DNA from: Gammaproteobacteria bacterium
Lineage (GTDB): Bacteria; Pseudomonadota; Gammaproteobacteria; Enterobacterales; Alteromonadaceae
NCBI GenBank assembly: GCA_018825965.1
Contig: JAHKAA010000005.1
Location: forward strand, 20,394-84,393
Reading direction: 5' to 3'
DNA: 64,000 nucleotides
Position numbers and translations under genes: made by a program. This document shows, one piece after another, positions 26,998 to 35,443 of this stretch (position 1 is its first letter; every line of letters starts with the position of its first letter). The notes below the pieces were generated by a model. That model saw nothing but the letters and a program-made list of their open reading frames with translations. It was not told where the DNA came from and ran no database searches.

Positions 26998-27921
26998 TTA
27001 ATACAACCCCGGGTCATCCGGATTCGGCCTGGTTTTAAAGCGGCGATGCAACCACATATACTGTTCAGGGTAAGCCAGAATTCCTTGTTCCAGCCATTGA
27101 TTCACTCGTGTTACATCGGCTTTGTTATCGCCACTTGGGAAATGTTCAAAAGCGGGCAAAGCGTCCACTCTGTAACCCTGATAACCAGGCAAGCGGTAAC
27201 AATGAATAGGTACAGTTTCGCAGTTTGCGCTGCCAGCAAACAATAAAGTACCTGTAGTTGTAGCCGTTTCTTTGACGGCAAAAAATGGCACAAACTCAGC
27301 TTTGTTGCGGCCATAATCCTGATCAGGCAGGTAAAAACAGACTTCTTTCTCATTTAAAGCATTGATCAAGGTCCGGACTTCTCTTTTTCCTATCAGGTAT
27401 TTATTTGATCGGACACGACCGTGGTATTGGAAATATTCCAGAATGTCGTTGTCATTTGGGCGGTAGAATCCTACAGAAGGATGGGTTAAGCCAAAAGTTC
27501 TGCCGATCATTTCTAATGACAAGAAATGGCCGCACAACAACAATACACCTTTGCCTTGATCCAGTACCGCCTGAATATGTTCATATCCGGTGAAATGGCA
27601 TAAAGAACGAACACGCCATTCAGGCCACCACCAGGCCATAAAGGTTTCAAAAGCAGCTTTGCCTGTTTCTTTAAAATTTTGTTTGACCAAGGCTTCGCGT
27701 TCGGCTGCCGGCATATCCGGGAAACACAGCTCCAGATTTCGGCGTGTCACTTTCACCCGTGATTTCATGGTTTTCATCAGTAACCAGCCTAAAGCTTCGC
27801 CCATCTTCATCAATACAGGGTAAGGCAACCACAGCAGAACCCACATCAGGCCTAAACCACACCATAAAGGCCAGTGTTTAGGGTGCAAGAAACTCAGACG
27901 AAAACGTGGAACATGAACCAC
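26998..27921 (-). CDS. lpxL: LpxL-family Kdo2-lipid A acyltransferase
   Basis: A 307-residue inner-membrane acyltransferase that adds a secondary acyl chain to the lipid A precursor. A GTG start at 27919-27921 behind GAGGAT gives the family length and N-terminus (FLHPKHWPLW); the longer frame to 28023 would add 34 unrelated residues. Seen: N-terminal membrane helix, MKSRVKVTRRNLELCFPDM, the catalytic HFLSLE (HX4E), YRPNDN, PDQDYG, and the C-terminal MWLHRRFKTRP. LpxL, LpxM and LpxP are hard to tell apart by eye, but the fit is best to LpxL/LpxP. It follows tolC on the same strand. Confidence 0.88.
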   Translation of the reverse strand: MVHVPRFRLSFLHPKHWPLWCGLGLMWVLLWLPYPVLMKMGEALGWLLMKTMKSRVKVTRRNLELCFPDMPAAEREALVKQNFKETGKAAFETFMAWWWPEWRVRSLCHFTGYEHIQAVLDQGKGVLLLCGHFLSLEMIGRTFGLTHPSVGFYRPNDNDILEYFQYHGRVRSNKYLIGKREVRTLINALNEKEVCFYLPDQDYGRNKAEFVPFFAVKETATTTGTLLFAGSANCETVPIHCYRLPGYQGYRVDALPAFEHFPSGDNKADVTRVNQWLEQGILAYPEQYMWLHRRFKTRPNPDDPGLY

Positions 27922-28000
27922 AGCAAATCCTCGGGCAAAAAAAGTGCGGCTATTGTAACGAAAAAAAACGGGGAAAAAAGTGTTAACTGGTAGGAACAGG

Positions 28001-28018
28001 GGCTGCCATACGGCAGCC
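28001..28018 (-). terminator. Stem-loop downstream of tolC
   Basis: GGCTGCC (28001-28007) and GGCAGCC (28012-28018) form a strong stem 12 bp after the tolC stop. There is no immediate T-run on the minus strand, so it may act as a weak terminator or an mRNA 3'-end stabiliser between tolC and lpxL. Confidence 0.5.
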
Positions 28019-28029
28019 CGCATAGAGGT

Positions 28030-29376
28030 TTAGTTACCTAAAGCCCGGTTTACAGTGAATAAATCTTCTTCAGTTAAAGTGCCGGCTGCTTGTTTTAAAG
28101 CCAAAACAGACAAGATATAGTCGTAACGTGCTTTTGATAGGTTGCGGCGGGCATCAAACAGGTTGCGGGTGCTTTGCAGTACGTCAACAATAGTACGGGT
28201 ACCCACTTCAAAACCTGCTTCAGTGGCTTTTAACGCGCTTTCCGCTGAAATGACAGCCTGCTCCAGTGCTTTGGTACTGGAGATCAAAGCGCCTACGTTG
28301 TTGTAGTTGCTGCGAACCTGGCGAATTACGCTGCGGTGGCTCAGTTCTAAATCTTCAGCGGCTTCGACATAGTTAGCACGTACTACTTCTTCGTTAGCAA
28401 CGGTACCGCCACCAGAATAAATAGGCACAACTAAATTAATGCCAATAGAGCTGCTGTCCTCACGAGGTGGGTTTGAACCTTCGTTGGTGTCTTTGTTTCT
28501 GCTGTTGCTGTTGCTCAGGCCTGTAGAGGCTTCCAAATCGAGTGTTGGATAATGACCGGATCTGGCAATCTGAATATTGTGATCGGCAATATCCAATGAC
28601 AACTTACGGATTTTCAGCTCCAGGTTATTGTCCTGTGCTGTTTGTACCCAATCCTGTGCATTATTTGGTGTCGGCTGACTGGTGCTGAATCGTGTTGTAT
28701 TTAATGAATCCAGTTGAGCATGATACTGACCGGTAATTTCACGTAAAAATTCACGGGCTGTTTCCAGTGCGTTTTGGGCACTGATTTCCTGAGCAACAGC
28801 TATATCGTATTGAGCCTGTGCTTCATGGACGTCAGTAATAGCAGTTAAACCTACTGCAAAACGTTGTTTGGTTTGTTCCAGCTGACGCTCAATAGCACGC
28901 TTTTCGGCAACCACAAAACTTAAGTTATCTTCAGCTGTTAATACATCAAAATAAGTCTGAGAAACGCGGACTATCAAAGTTTGTAATGCGGCGTCATAAG
29001 CTGTCTGGCCTTGTAAGGCGGCTTTTTCGGCAATAGACAGGTTTTCATAACGGCTCCAGTCAAATAAAGACTGAGTCAAACCTATGCCTGCCCTGACAGA
29101 ATTGCTTTCTGAATCAAACAGAGCGCCAGTGGTATTGCTCATGCGATCGCCAAAAGAGTGAGTGGCCCCGGCAGTAAAGTTCACCTGCGGTAATAAGCGG
29201 GCTTTGGATACATCAATGCGCGCTTTGGCTGCATCGCGGGTAGCGGCAGCTTTTAATACCTGCGGGTCTTTTTTGGTGGCTAACTGATAAATGGTTTGCA
29301 AGTTTTCGGCATTTGCCTGCACACTCAGAAGAGCCAGTGCCGAGCCAATCAACGTGCCTAACAAGGTTTTTTTCAT
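28030..29376 (-). CDS. tolC: TolC-family outer membrane channel
   Basis: The outer-membrane exit duct for type I secretion and RND/MFS efflux. 448 residues from ATG 29374-29376 (MKKTLLG), with a signal peptide cut near ANAEN. The two tandem repeats of the OEP family are seen (around residues 25-220 and 235-440), including ARIDVSKARLLPQVNF, LRAGIGLTQSLFDWS and the repeat-two ILVVPIYSGGG-type strand. The neighbourhood tolC/nudF-yqiB-cpdA-yqiA-parE is exactly the E. coli tolC locus, supporting true TolC over a dedicated efflux protein. Confidence 0.93.
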   Translation of the reverse strand: MKKTLLGTLIGSALALLSVQANAENLQTIYQLATKKDPQVLKAAATRDAAKARIDVSKARLLPQVNFTAGATHSFGDRMSNTTGALFDSESNSVRAGIGLTQSLFDWSRYENLSIAEKAALQGQTAYDAALQTLIVRVSQTYFDVLTAEDNLSFVVAEKRAIERQLEQTKQRFAVGLTAITDVHEAQAQYDIAVAQEISAQNALETAREFLREITGQYHAQLDSLNTTRFSTSQPTPNNAQDWVQTAQDNNLELKIRKLSLDIADHNIQIARSGHYPTLDLEASTGLSNSNSRNKDTNEGSNPPREDSSSIGINLVVPIYSGGGTVANEEVVRANYVEAAEDLELSHRSVIRQVRSNYNNVGALISSTKALEQAVISAESALKATEAGFEVGTRTIVDVLQSTRNLFDARRNLSKARYDYILSVLALKQAAGTLTEEDLFTVNRALGN

Positions 29377-29411
29377 AACCGAAAGTCCATAATTGTGCAA
29401 AAGTGGTCCAA

Positions 29412-29430
29412 TAATACCTTGTTGGTATTA
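29412..29430. promoter_or_regulatory. Dyad operator-like site between tolC and nudF
   Basis: TAATACC (29412-29418) and GGTATTA (29424-29430) form a perfect inverted repeat around TTGTT. It is in the 104-bp divergent promoter region of tolC and nudF, 36 bp upstream of the tolC start, a suitable place for a regulator to bind. The regulator is unknown. Confidence 0.4.
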
Positions 29431-29480
29431 ACTAAGTAATGACTAAAGCGTAAACAGCATAGGTTCAAGTGTAACAGAAT

Positions 29481-30134
29481 GTGAGTATTCAAATGCCTGA
29501 TTTCAAGCCAGAAAATTATCCTTCTTTTCATTCATCTGATGTAAAAATACTCGACCAGAACACAGTTTTTCAGGGTTTTTTCCGAATCGACAGCTACAAA
29601 GTAGCTCATAAGTTATTTAATGGCGGTTGGAGTACTGAAGTAAAGCGTGAATTATTTGAACGGGGTCATGCGGTCATAGTGCTGCCTTATGATGTGAAAA
29701 ACGACAGCCTGGTTCTGATTGAACAATTTCGTATTGGTGCCCTGCAGAATCCAAACGGCCCATGGTTACTCGAAGCTATAGCCGGCATGATTGAGCCGGG
29801 TGAATCTGTAGAGCAGGTTGCGATGCGTGAGTCGGAAGAAGAAGCGGGTCTGAAGCTGACAGAATTCTGGCCTATGCTTAGCTATCAAAGCAGCCCTGGT
29901 GGTTGTACAGAGCGGATCTATTTAGTATTGGCGAGGCTGGAACAGAAAGTAGAAACCGGTGTCTATGGCTTGGCATCAGAGCAGGAAGATATTAAAGTTC
30001 ACAGCCTGCCGCGGCAGGAGGCAATGCAACTTTTACAGGCCGGAAAAATTGATAATGCTGCCACTGTCATTGCCTTGCAATGGTTAGCCCTGAATCTGGC
30101 TGAAGTAAAACAACGTTGGGCTGGATCAGTTTAA
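29481..30134 (+). CDS. nudF: ADP-ribose pyrophosphatase NudF
   Basis: Hydrolyses ADP-ribose to AMP and ribose-5-phosphate. 217 residues from a GTG start. The Nudix box is complete (GMIEPGESVEQVAMRESEEEAGL region, ~residues 106-128), preceded by ERGHAVIVLPYD and LIEQFRIGA, and followed by SSPGGCTERIYL and the C-terminal GKIDNAATVIALQWL, all as in E. coli NudF. It is the first gene of the nudF-yqiB-cpdA-yqiA operon. Confidence 0.95.
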   Translation: MSIQMPDFKPENYPSFHSSDVKILDQNTVFQGFFRIDSYKVAHKLFNGGWSTEVKRELFERGHAVIVLPYDVKNDSLVLIEQFRIGALQNPNGPWLLEAIAGMIEPGESVEQVAMRESEEEAGLKLTEFWPMLSYQSSPGGCTERIYLVLARLEQKVETGVYGLASEQEDIKVHSLPRQEAMQLLQAGKIDNAATVIALQWLALNLAEVKQRWAGSV

Positions 30135-30168
30135 TGTTTAAAGTACGGGAATAAAGAGAGTCGCTGGT

Positions 30169-30612
30169 ATGCCAAATTTGGCCCGAAAACGTTATGTGCC
30201 TTACTTGCCTGATTTTCTCAGTTTATGTGAGCGCAATTACGCACAACTGCGTTTTTTTCTGCCCCGTCATCAGCGTCAGGGGCAAGGTTGCCTTATTCAT
30301 ATCAATGCCAGCGAAAGTTATCAGGTTGAGTTGCTTGAGTTATGTAAATACACCACAACCATCAGTATTGAACTCATTAGTCAGTCGATGAGTGGCTGGG
30401 TCAAACCACGATTTGAAGTGCGGTTGTACCATGATGCGCGGCTGGCTGAAGTGCTGGCCTGTCAGCAAGTGCGTCAATTTAAAGCTGTGTACAGCTACCC
30501 CAATGTCGACATGTTATTGCCTGATGAAAAACGCCAGATTAATTTATTATTACGCGACTGGCTGAATCTCTGTTCACGCCGCGGCTATCAAAATGCTGAG
30601 TTATTGGCCTGA
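30169..30612 (+). CDS. yqiB: DUF1249 family protein YqiB
   Basis: A 147-residue protein of the YqiB (DUF1249) family, recognised by YVPYLPDFLSLCERNYAQL at the start, the middle WVKPRFEVRLYHDARLAEVL and the C-terminal PNVDMLLPDEKRQINLLL. The function is unknown. It lies between nudF and cpdA as in E. coli, and its TGA stop overlaps the cpdA ATG, indicating one operon. Confidence 0.92.
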   Translation: MPNLARKRYVPYLPDFLSLCERNYAQLRFFLPRHQRQGQGCLIHINASESYQVELLELCKYTTTISIELISQSMSGWVKPRFEVRLYHDARLAEVLACQQVRQFKAVYSYPNVDMLLPDEKRQINLLLRDWLNLCSRRGYQNAELLA

Positions 30613-31382
30613 TGGCATTTGTGTTTGCACAACAAGAGGCTTATCGGCTGGTCCAAATTTCTGATTGCCATGTGTTAGCAGAAGCGGATGACTGGTTTTG
30701 TGGTGTTCAGCCTTATCGTCAGCTTGAACTTTTGTTGTCTCAACTTCAGCATAATCCACCTGATGCTGTGATCCTGACGGGCGATCTAACTCAGGATCAT
30801 AGCTTGTCTTCTTATCAGCTAATCGCAGCTTTGTTTAGTAAATGGTCTTGCCCGGTATTTTATCTGCCAGGCAATCACGACGACATAGAGTTGATGCAGC
30901 AGGCTTTTGCAGCGCCGCCTTTTTGTACTGAAACAGAGTTAAGTCTTGGCAACTGGCGTTTGTGTTTATTAAACAGTAAAGGCCCAACACCAGCAGGTTA
31001 TTTCGATACAACACGGCAACAGCAGTTACAACAGCAGTTAGTGTCTTATCCGCCGGATTCGGCTGTCTGGCTGTTTTGTCATCACCATATCAGCCCTATG
31101 GGCAGCTTTATTGACGAACATATTCAGCTGGATGCCGCTGCTTTATGGCAGATCCTGACCTCAGACCCAAGGATCAAAGGTCTGGCCCATGGTCATTGCC
31201 ATTATGCCTATGCCACACTACAGCAAGGTATTCAGTTGGTGGGCTGTCCTGCCAGTTCAGTGCAGTTTTTACTGACGCCAGACTATCAGAGCGTGGCAGG
31301 TCGTCCTGGTTATCTTGAATGGGTTTTTAATGCCAGTGCTGATATGAATACAGCAGTGCACTGGCAATTTCTGGAAGGATAA
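30612..31382 (+). CDS. cpdA: 3',5'-cyclic AMP phosphodiesterase CpdA
   Basis: A metallophosphoesterase that degrades cAMP and so tempers CRP signalling. 256 residues. The calcineurin-type metal motifs are present in order: ISDCHV, GDLTQD, GNHDD, CHHHIS and GHCHY. The operon position (nudF-yqiB-cpdA-yqiA) matches the E. coli gene, which supports CpdA over other class III phosphodiesterases. Confidence 0.93.
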   Translation: MAFVFAQQEAYRLVQISDCHVLAEADDWFCGVQPYRQLELLLSQLQHNPPDAVILTGDLTQDHSLSSYQLIAALFSKWSCPVFYLPGNHDDIELMQQAFAAPPFCTETELSLGNWRLCLLNSKGPTPAGYFDTTRQQQLQQQLVSYPPDSAVWLFCHHHISPMGSFIDEHIQLDAAALWQILTSDPRIKGLAHGHCHYAYATLQQGIQLVGCPASSVQFLLTPDYQSVAGRPGYLEWVFNASADMNTAVHWQFLEG

Positions 31383-31952
31383 ATGTCGAAACTTGTTATT
31401 TATTTACATGGCTTTGCCAGTTCATCACAATCCGAAAAAGCCATCATCACTAAAGCTTTTTTCCAGCAGCAACTGCCTGATGTAGAGCTGTTGATGCCGG
31501 ATTTACCTTACACTCCTGCAGAAGCTATCACTGTAATAGAACAGGCGTTGAATGGCCGTCGTCCTGATGCAGTGATAGGCAGTTCTTTGGGCGGTTTTTT
31601 GGGCACTTACCTGGCCGAACAAACCGGATGTTACGCCGCGCTGATCAACCCTGCAGTGGCGCCTTATGAGCTGTTAAGCCAGCATTTTGGCACTTACCAT
31701 CACCCGGTACTGAAGCAGGATTTCAGTGTGGAACCACAGCATATGCCGATGCTGGCAGAGCTTGAGTATAAACCTACAGCCCTGGACCGTTATCTGGTCT
31801 TGCTGCAAGAAGGGGATGAAGTACTGGATTATCGTAAAGCGGTGCAGTTTTATGCAGGTTGTACACTGGATGTGCAACCAGGAGGTGATCATAGTTATCA
31901 GGGCTATAGCTATTGCCTGCCTGCTATTGTCAAGTTTTGCCAAATAGCGTAA
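31383..31952 (+). CDS. yqiA: YqiA esterase (alpha/beta hydrolase)
   Basis: A 189-residue UPF0227-type alpha/beta hydrolase. YLHGFASSSQSEKA near the start is the oxyanion region, GSSLGGFLG holds the nucleophile Ser, and the C-terminal GGDHSYQGY carries the catalytic His. E. coli YqiA has palmitoyl-CoA and p-nitrophenyl-ester hydrolase activity; its physiological substrate is unclear. It starts directly after the cpdA stop codon. Confidence 0.92.
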   Translation: MSKLVIYLHGFASSSQSEKAIITKAFFQQQLPDVELLMPDLPYTPAEAITVIEQALNGRRPDAVIGSSLGGFLGTYLAEQTGCYAALINPAVAPYELLSQHFGTYHHPVLKQDFSVEPQHMPMLAELEYKPTALDRYLVLLQEGDEVLDYRKAVQFYAGCTLDVQPGGDHSYQGYSYCLPAIVKFCQIA

Positions 31953-32066
31953 AACAACTGGTTGTTAATACAGTTATACCCTGAGTACTCAGAACAACTG
32001 CCAAACTGCAGCTTCTGGGTCCGGAAGTACACTAAAACGAGTGATTAAAGAAGTGATGTTTGCCCT

Positions 32067-33962
32067 ATGACAGACCAGCAATACAACGCCGACTCCATTG
32101 AGGTGCTGACCGGCCTTGAGCCAGTGCAGCGCCGTCCAGGTATGTATACAGATACCACCCGTCCTAACCACTTAGGTCAGGAAGTCATAGATAACAGTGT
32201 CGATGAAGCTTTGGCTGGTCATGCCGATTTAGTGCATGTGATTTTGCACGAAGACCAGTCGCTGGAAGTGACAGACAACGGCCGGGGTATGCCGGTGGAT
32301 ATTCACCCTGAAGAAGGGGTGTCCGGTGTTGAACTGATCCTTTGTCGTTTGCATGCAGGCGGTAAATTCTCCAATAAAAACTACCAGTTCTCCGGTGGTT
32401 TGCACGGTGTAGGTATTTCTGTGGTCAACGCCCTGTCGAGCCGGGTGGATGTGGCTGTACGCCGTGATGGCAATGTCTATGAAATAGCTTTTGAACATGG
32501 CAATAAAGTCAGTGAACTGGCGATTACCGGCACTGTGGGTAAACGTAATACAGGCACTCGTGTACGTTTCTGGCCAGCGCCTGATTATTTTGATTCACCT
32601 AAGTTTTCTGTCAGCCGCATGCTGCATGTGCTCAAAGCCAAAGCCGTATTGTGCCCTGGCCTGACCATCAAGTTTGATGACAAGGTCAACAATCAAAGTT
32701 ATCAGTGGTGTTATCAGGCCGGTATCCGTGATTATTTAATGGATGCGGTCAAAGATATGGTGGCTTTGCCGGAGCAACCTTTTGTCGGCAGTTTAAGTGC
32801 CAGCCACGAAGCCGTGGAGTGGGCTGTACTCTGGTTACCTGAAGGTGGCGAGCTGGTAACTGAAAGTTATGTCAACCTGATCCCAACGGCTCAGGGGGGG
32901 ACACACGTCAATGGTTTACGTCAGGGCTTGTTAGAAGCTTTGCGCGATTTTTGTGAATTCCGTAATTTATTGCCACGGGGTATTAAGTTAACGCCTGAAG
33001 ATGTCTGGGATCGCTGTAGTTACATTCTGTCATTAAAAATGCAGGAACCTCAATTTGCCGGACAGACCAAAGAAAAACTGTCGTCGCGTCAGGCTGTGGC
33101 TTTTATCAGCGGTGTGGTGAAAGACGCTTTTAGTTTGTGGCTGAATGAACACACAGATATAGCTGAGCAACTGGCTGAGTTTTGTATCAATAACGCCCAG
33201 AAACGTCTGCGTGCGGCCAAAAAGATTATCCGCAAAAAAGTCACAGCTGGCCCTGCTTTACCTGGCAAGTTATCTGACTGTTCGTCCCAGGATTTAAATC
33301 GCACCGAACTGTTTTTTGTTGAAGGGGATTCAGCTGGGGGCTCAGCCAAGCAGGCTCGGGATCGTGAATTCCAGGCCGTAATGCCACTGCGCGGTAAAAT
33401 TCTGAATACCTGGGAAGTCGAATCTGAGCAAATTTTAGGTTCACAGGAAGTGCATGATATTTCTGTGGCTATCGGCATGGATCCAAACTCAGCCGATTTA
33501 AGCCAGCTGCGCTACGGCAAAATTTGCATTCTGGCTGACGCTGACTCAGATGGTTTACACATTGCCACTTTGTTGTGTGCTTTGTTTATGCGCCATTTCC
33601 GTCCTTTGGTTGAAGCAGGTCATATTTATGTGGCTATGCCGCCTTTGTACCGTATTGACTGTGGCAAAGAAGTATTTTATGCCCTGGATGAAGACGAGAA
33701 AAAAGGCATTCTCGACCGGCTGGAAGCCGAGAAAAAACGTAGCAAAATCAACGTGCAACGTTTTAAAGGTTTAGGTGAAATGAACCCGTTGCAACTGCGT
33801 GAAACCACCATAGATCCAAACACCAGACGTCTGGTGCAACTGACCATTGATGATTTGGTGCAAACCATGGAAATGATGGATATGTTGCTGGCGAAAAAGC
33901 GGGCAACGGACAGAAAAGATTGGCTGGAGATGAAAGGTGACCGCGCTATAGTAGCGGTGTAG
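32067..33962 (+). CDS. parE: DNA topoisomerase IV subunit B ParE
   Basis: The ATPase subunit of topoisomerase IV, which unlinks daughter chromosomes. 631 residues, standard for the short gammaproteobacterial ParE. GHKL ATPase motifs are EVIDNSVDEALAGH, TDNGRGMPVD and GGLHGVGISVVNAL; the TOPRIM domain has FVEGDSAGGSAKQARDR, PLRGKILN and the DADSDGLHI metal motif; the C-terminal LRETTIDPNTRRL binds ParC. A 114-bp spacer separates it from yqiA, so it likely has its own promoter. Confidence 0.97.
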   Translation: MTDQQYNADSIEVLTGLEPVQRRPGMYTDTTRPNHLGQEVIDNSVDEALAGHADLVHVILHEDQSLEVTDNGRGMPVDIHPEEGVSGVELILCRLHAGGKFSNKNYQFSGGLHGVGISVVNALSSRVDVAVRRDGNVYEIAFEHGNKVSELAITGTVGKRNTGTRVRFWPAPDYFDSPKFSVSRMLHVLKAKAVLCPGLTIKFDDKVNNQSYQWCYQAGIRDYLMDAVKDMVALPEQPFVGSLSASHEAVEWAVLWLPEGGELVTESYVNLIPTAQGGTHVNGLRQGLLEALRDFCEFRNLLPRGIKLTPEDVWDRCSYILSLKMQEPQFAGQTKEKLSSRQAVAFISGVVKDAFSLWLNEHTDIAEQLAEFCINNAQKRLRAAKKIIRKKVTAGPALPGKLSDCSSQDLNRTELFFVEGDSAGGSAKQARDREFQAVMPLRGKILNTWEVESEQILGSQEVHDISVAIGMDPNSADLSQLRYGKICILADADSDGLHIATLLCALFMRHFRPLVEAGHIYVAMPPLYRIDCGKEVFYALDEDEKKGILDRLEAEKKRSKINVQRFKGLGEMNPLQLRETTIDPNTRRLVQLTIDDLVQTMEMMDMLLAKKRATDRKDWLEMKGDRAIVAV

Positions 33963-33991
33963 CTTTTTGCTGTTCGCCTGAAGGACTACAG

Positions 33992-35431
33992 ATGAAACAA
34001 AAACAATACCTCAGATCATGGGGAACACTGTTGGGCCTCTGCTTGTGTCTGGCTTTTGGGCTGCAGGCCAACGATGCTGTGCTGCCAGAGTGGCTGGAAC
34101 AGGTGAAACAACAAAAAGCTCAGCAACCTGAACAAATGTTGGTGTTATTACAACAACATCAGGCGACTTACGGTGAGTGGGACAATGAGTTGCAGGTGCA
34201 GTTTTTATTGCAGCTCTCTGATGTCTATGAAAGTTTAGGCAAACACCAACAGCAACTTGAAGTGGCTGAACGTGGTCTGGCTTTGCTTGGTGATCGCCTG
34301 GATTTAACCACTATAGAATTCTGGAACAACCTGGGTTTTGCCCATGAAATGCAAAGTCAGTATCAGCAGGCCCTGCATTATTATCTGCAGGCGTCAGCGC
34401 TCGCTGCCCAATTAAAAGCCGATAAATTGCATATTGAAGCCGATATTAATATCGCGGCTATATACAGTATTCAGGATAAAACTCAGGAAGCACTGGCGCT
34501 GCTGAAAAGCTGTTATGACAGAGCTGTACTGCTTAAGGACCCTGAAAGTCTGGCTTATGTAAATGCTGAGCTTGGCTTGCTTTATGTTGGATTGGGTTTT
34601 GATAAAGAAGCCATACAGTTTATGGAAAATGCCCTTAGTGGCTATGAAGCTTTAGGCTGGCAAAAAGACAAAATGGACGTGTTGTTTAATTTAGCCAGAA
34701 GTTACAGCTACTTAGAACAGTATGACAAAGCCATGTTACGTTATGATCAGTTACTGCAACTGGCCATAGCCCAACAGGACCATGCCAATTTATATTTTGC
34801 TTATCTGGGTTTGGCATCCACCAGTAAAGACAACGGCAAGCTGGATGTTGCTTTGGCCTACATAGCCAAAGCCGAACAGTATTTACCCGATCTGCAGTCA
34901 ACTTTTCAAAACTCAATGCATCATTATGAAAAAGCGCTGATTTACCGTGAGTTAGGCCAGATTTCTTTGGCCAGTCAACAATTGGCTCAGGCAGAACAAA
35001 GCTTAAGTAAAGAAGAAAACAATGCCAATCAGTCCAGTGTGCTGTGGATTTTGAATCTAAAAGCCAGGCTGGAGGCTGATTCAGGCCGCTATCAAAAAGC
35101 TTATGAACATCTGGACCAGTTTTTTAAGGGGTATCACAAGTTACGTAATAAAGAACATGAGCTGTCGGTAGAAAAGCTGCGCTTAGGTTTTGATGCTGAG
35201 CGCCAGCAAGCGCAAAATGAACTGCTGGCCAAAGATAATGAATTACAAGCCCTGCGCCTGCAGGAAGCTGAACGTAGAAGACAAATTCAGTGGTTATGGA
35301 TAGGGCTCTTTGGTTGCACCACTTTAGTCTTGCTGGTGTTATTACTCTGGCAACTGGCCCGTCGCCAGGCCCAGTTGCAAGCCCAGCTACAAGCAAAGTC
35401 ACTTGAAAAACAACAGAATCAGGCTGGTTAA
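33992..35431 (+). CDS. TPR membrane protein between parE and parC
   Basis: A 479-residue protein with a signal peptide (residues 1-26), a long tetratricopeptide-repeat region (~60-390; repeats such as WNNLGFAHEMQSQYQQALHY and NAELGLLYVGLGFDKEA), a coiled coil (~395-430), a transmembrane helix (~433-453, WLWIGLFGCTTLVLLVLLLW) and a short charged cytoplasmic tail. This is the sensor layout of periplasmic TPR diguanylate cyclases, but no GGDEF or kinase domain follows; translation stops 25 residues after the membrane helix. It lies 29 bp after parE and 12 bp before parC, so it is cotranscribed with both. The function is unknown. Confidence 0.85.
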   Translation: MKQKQYLRSWGTLLGLCLCLAFGLQANDAVLPEWLEQVKQQKAQQPEQMLVLLQQHQATYGEWDNELQVQFLLQLSDVYESLGKHQQQLEVAERGLALLGDRLDLTTIEFWNNLGFAHEMQSQYQQALHYYLQASALAAQLKADKLHIEADINIAAIYSIQDKTQEALALLKSCYDRAVLLKDPESLAYVNAELGLLYVGLGFDKEAIQFMENALSGYEALGWQKDKMDVLFNLARSYSYLEQYDKAMLRYDQLLQLAIAQQDHANLYFAYLGLASTSKDNGKLDVALAYIAKAEQYLPDLQSTFQNSMHHYEKALIYRELGQISLASQQLAQAEQSLSKEENNANQSSVLWILNLKARLEADSGRYQKAYEHLDQFFKGYHKLRNKEHELSVEKLRLGFDAERQQAQNELLAKDNELQALRLQEAERRRQIQWLWIGLFGCTTLVLLVLLLWQLARRQAQLQAQLQAKSLEKQQNQAG

Positions 35432-35443
35432 CGGAAGCTAAAA

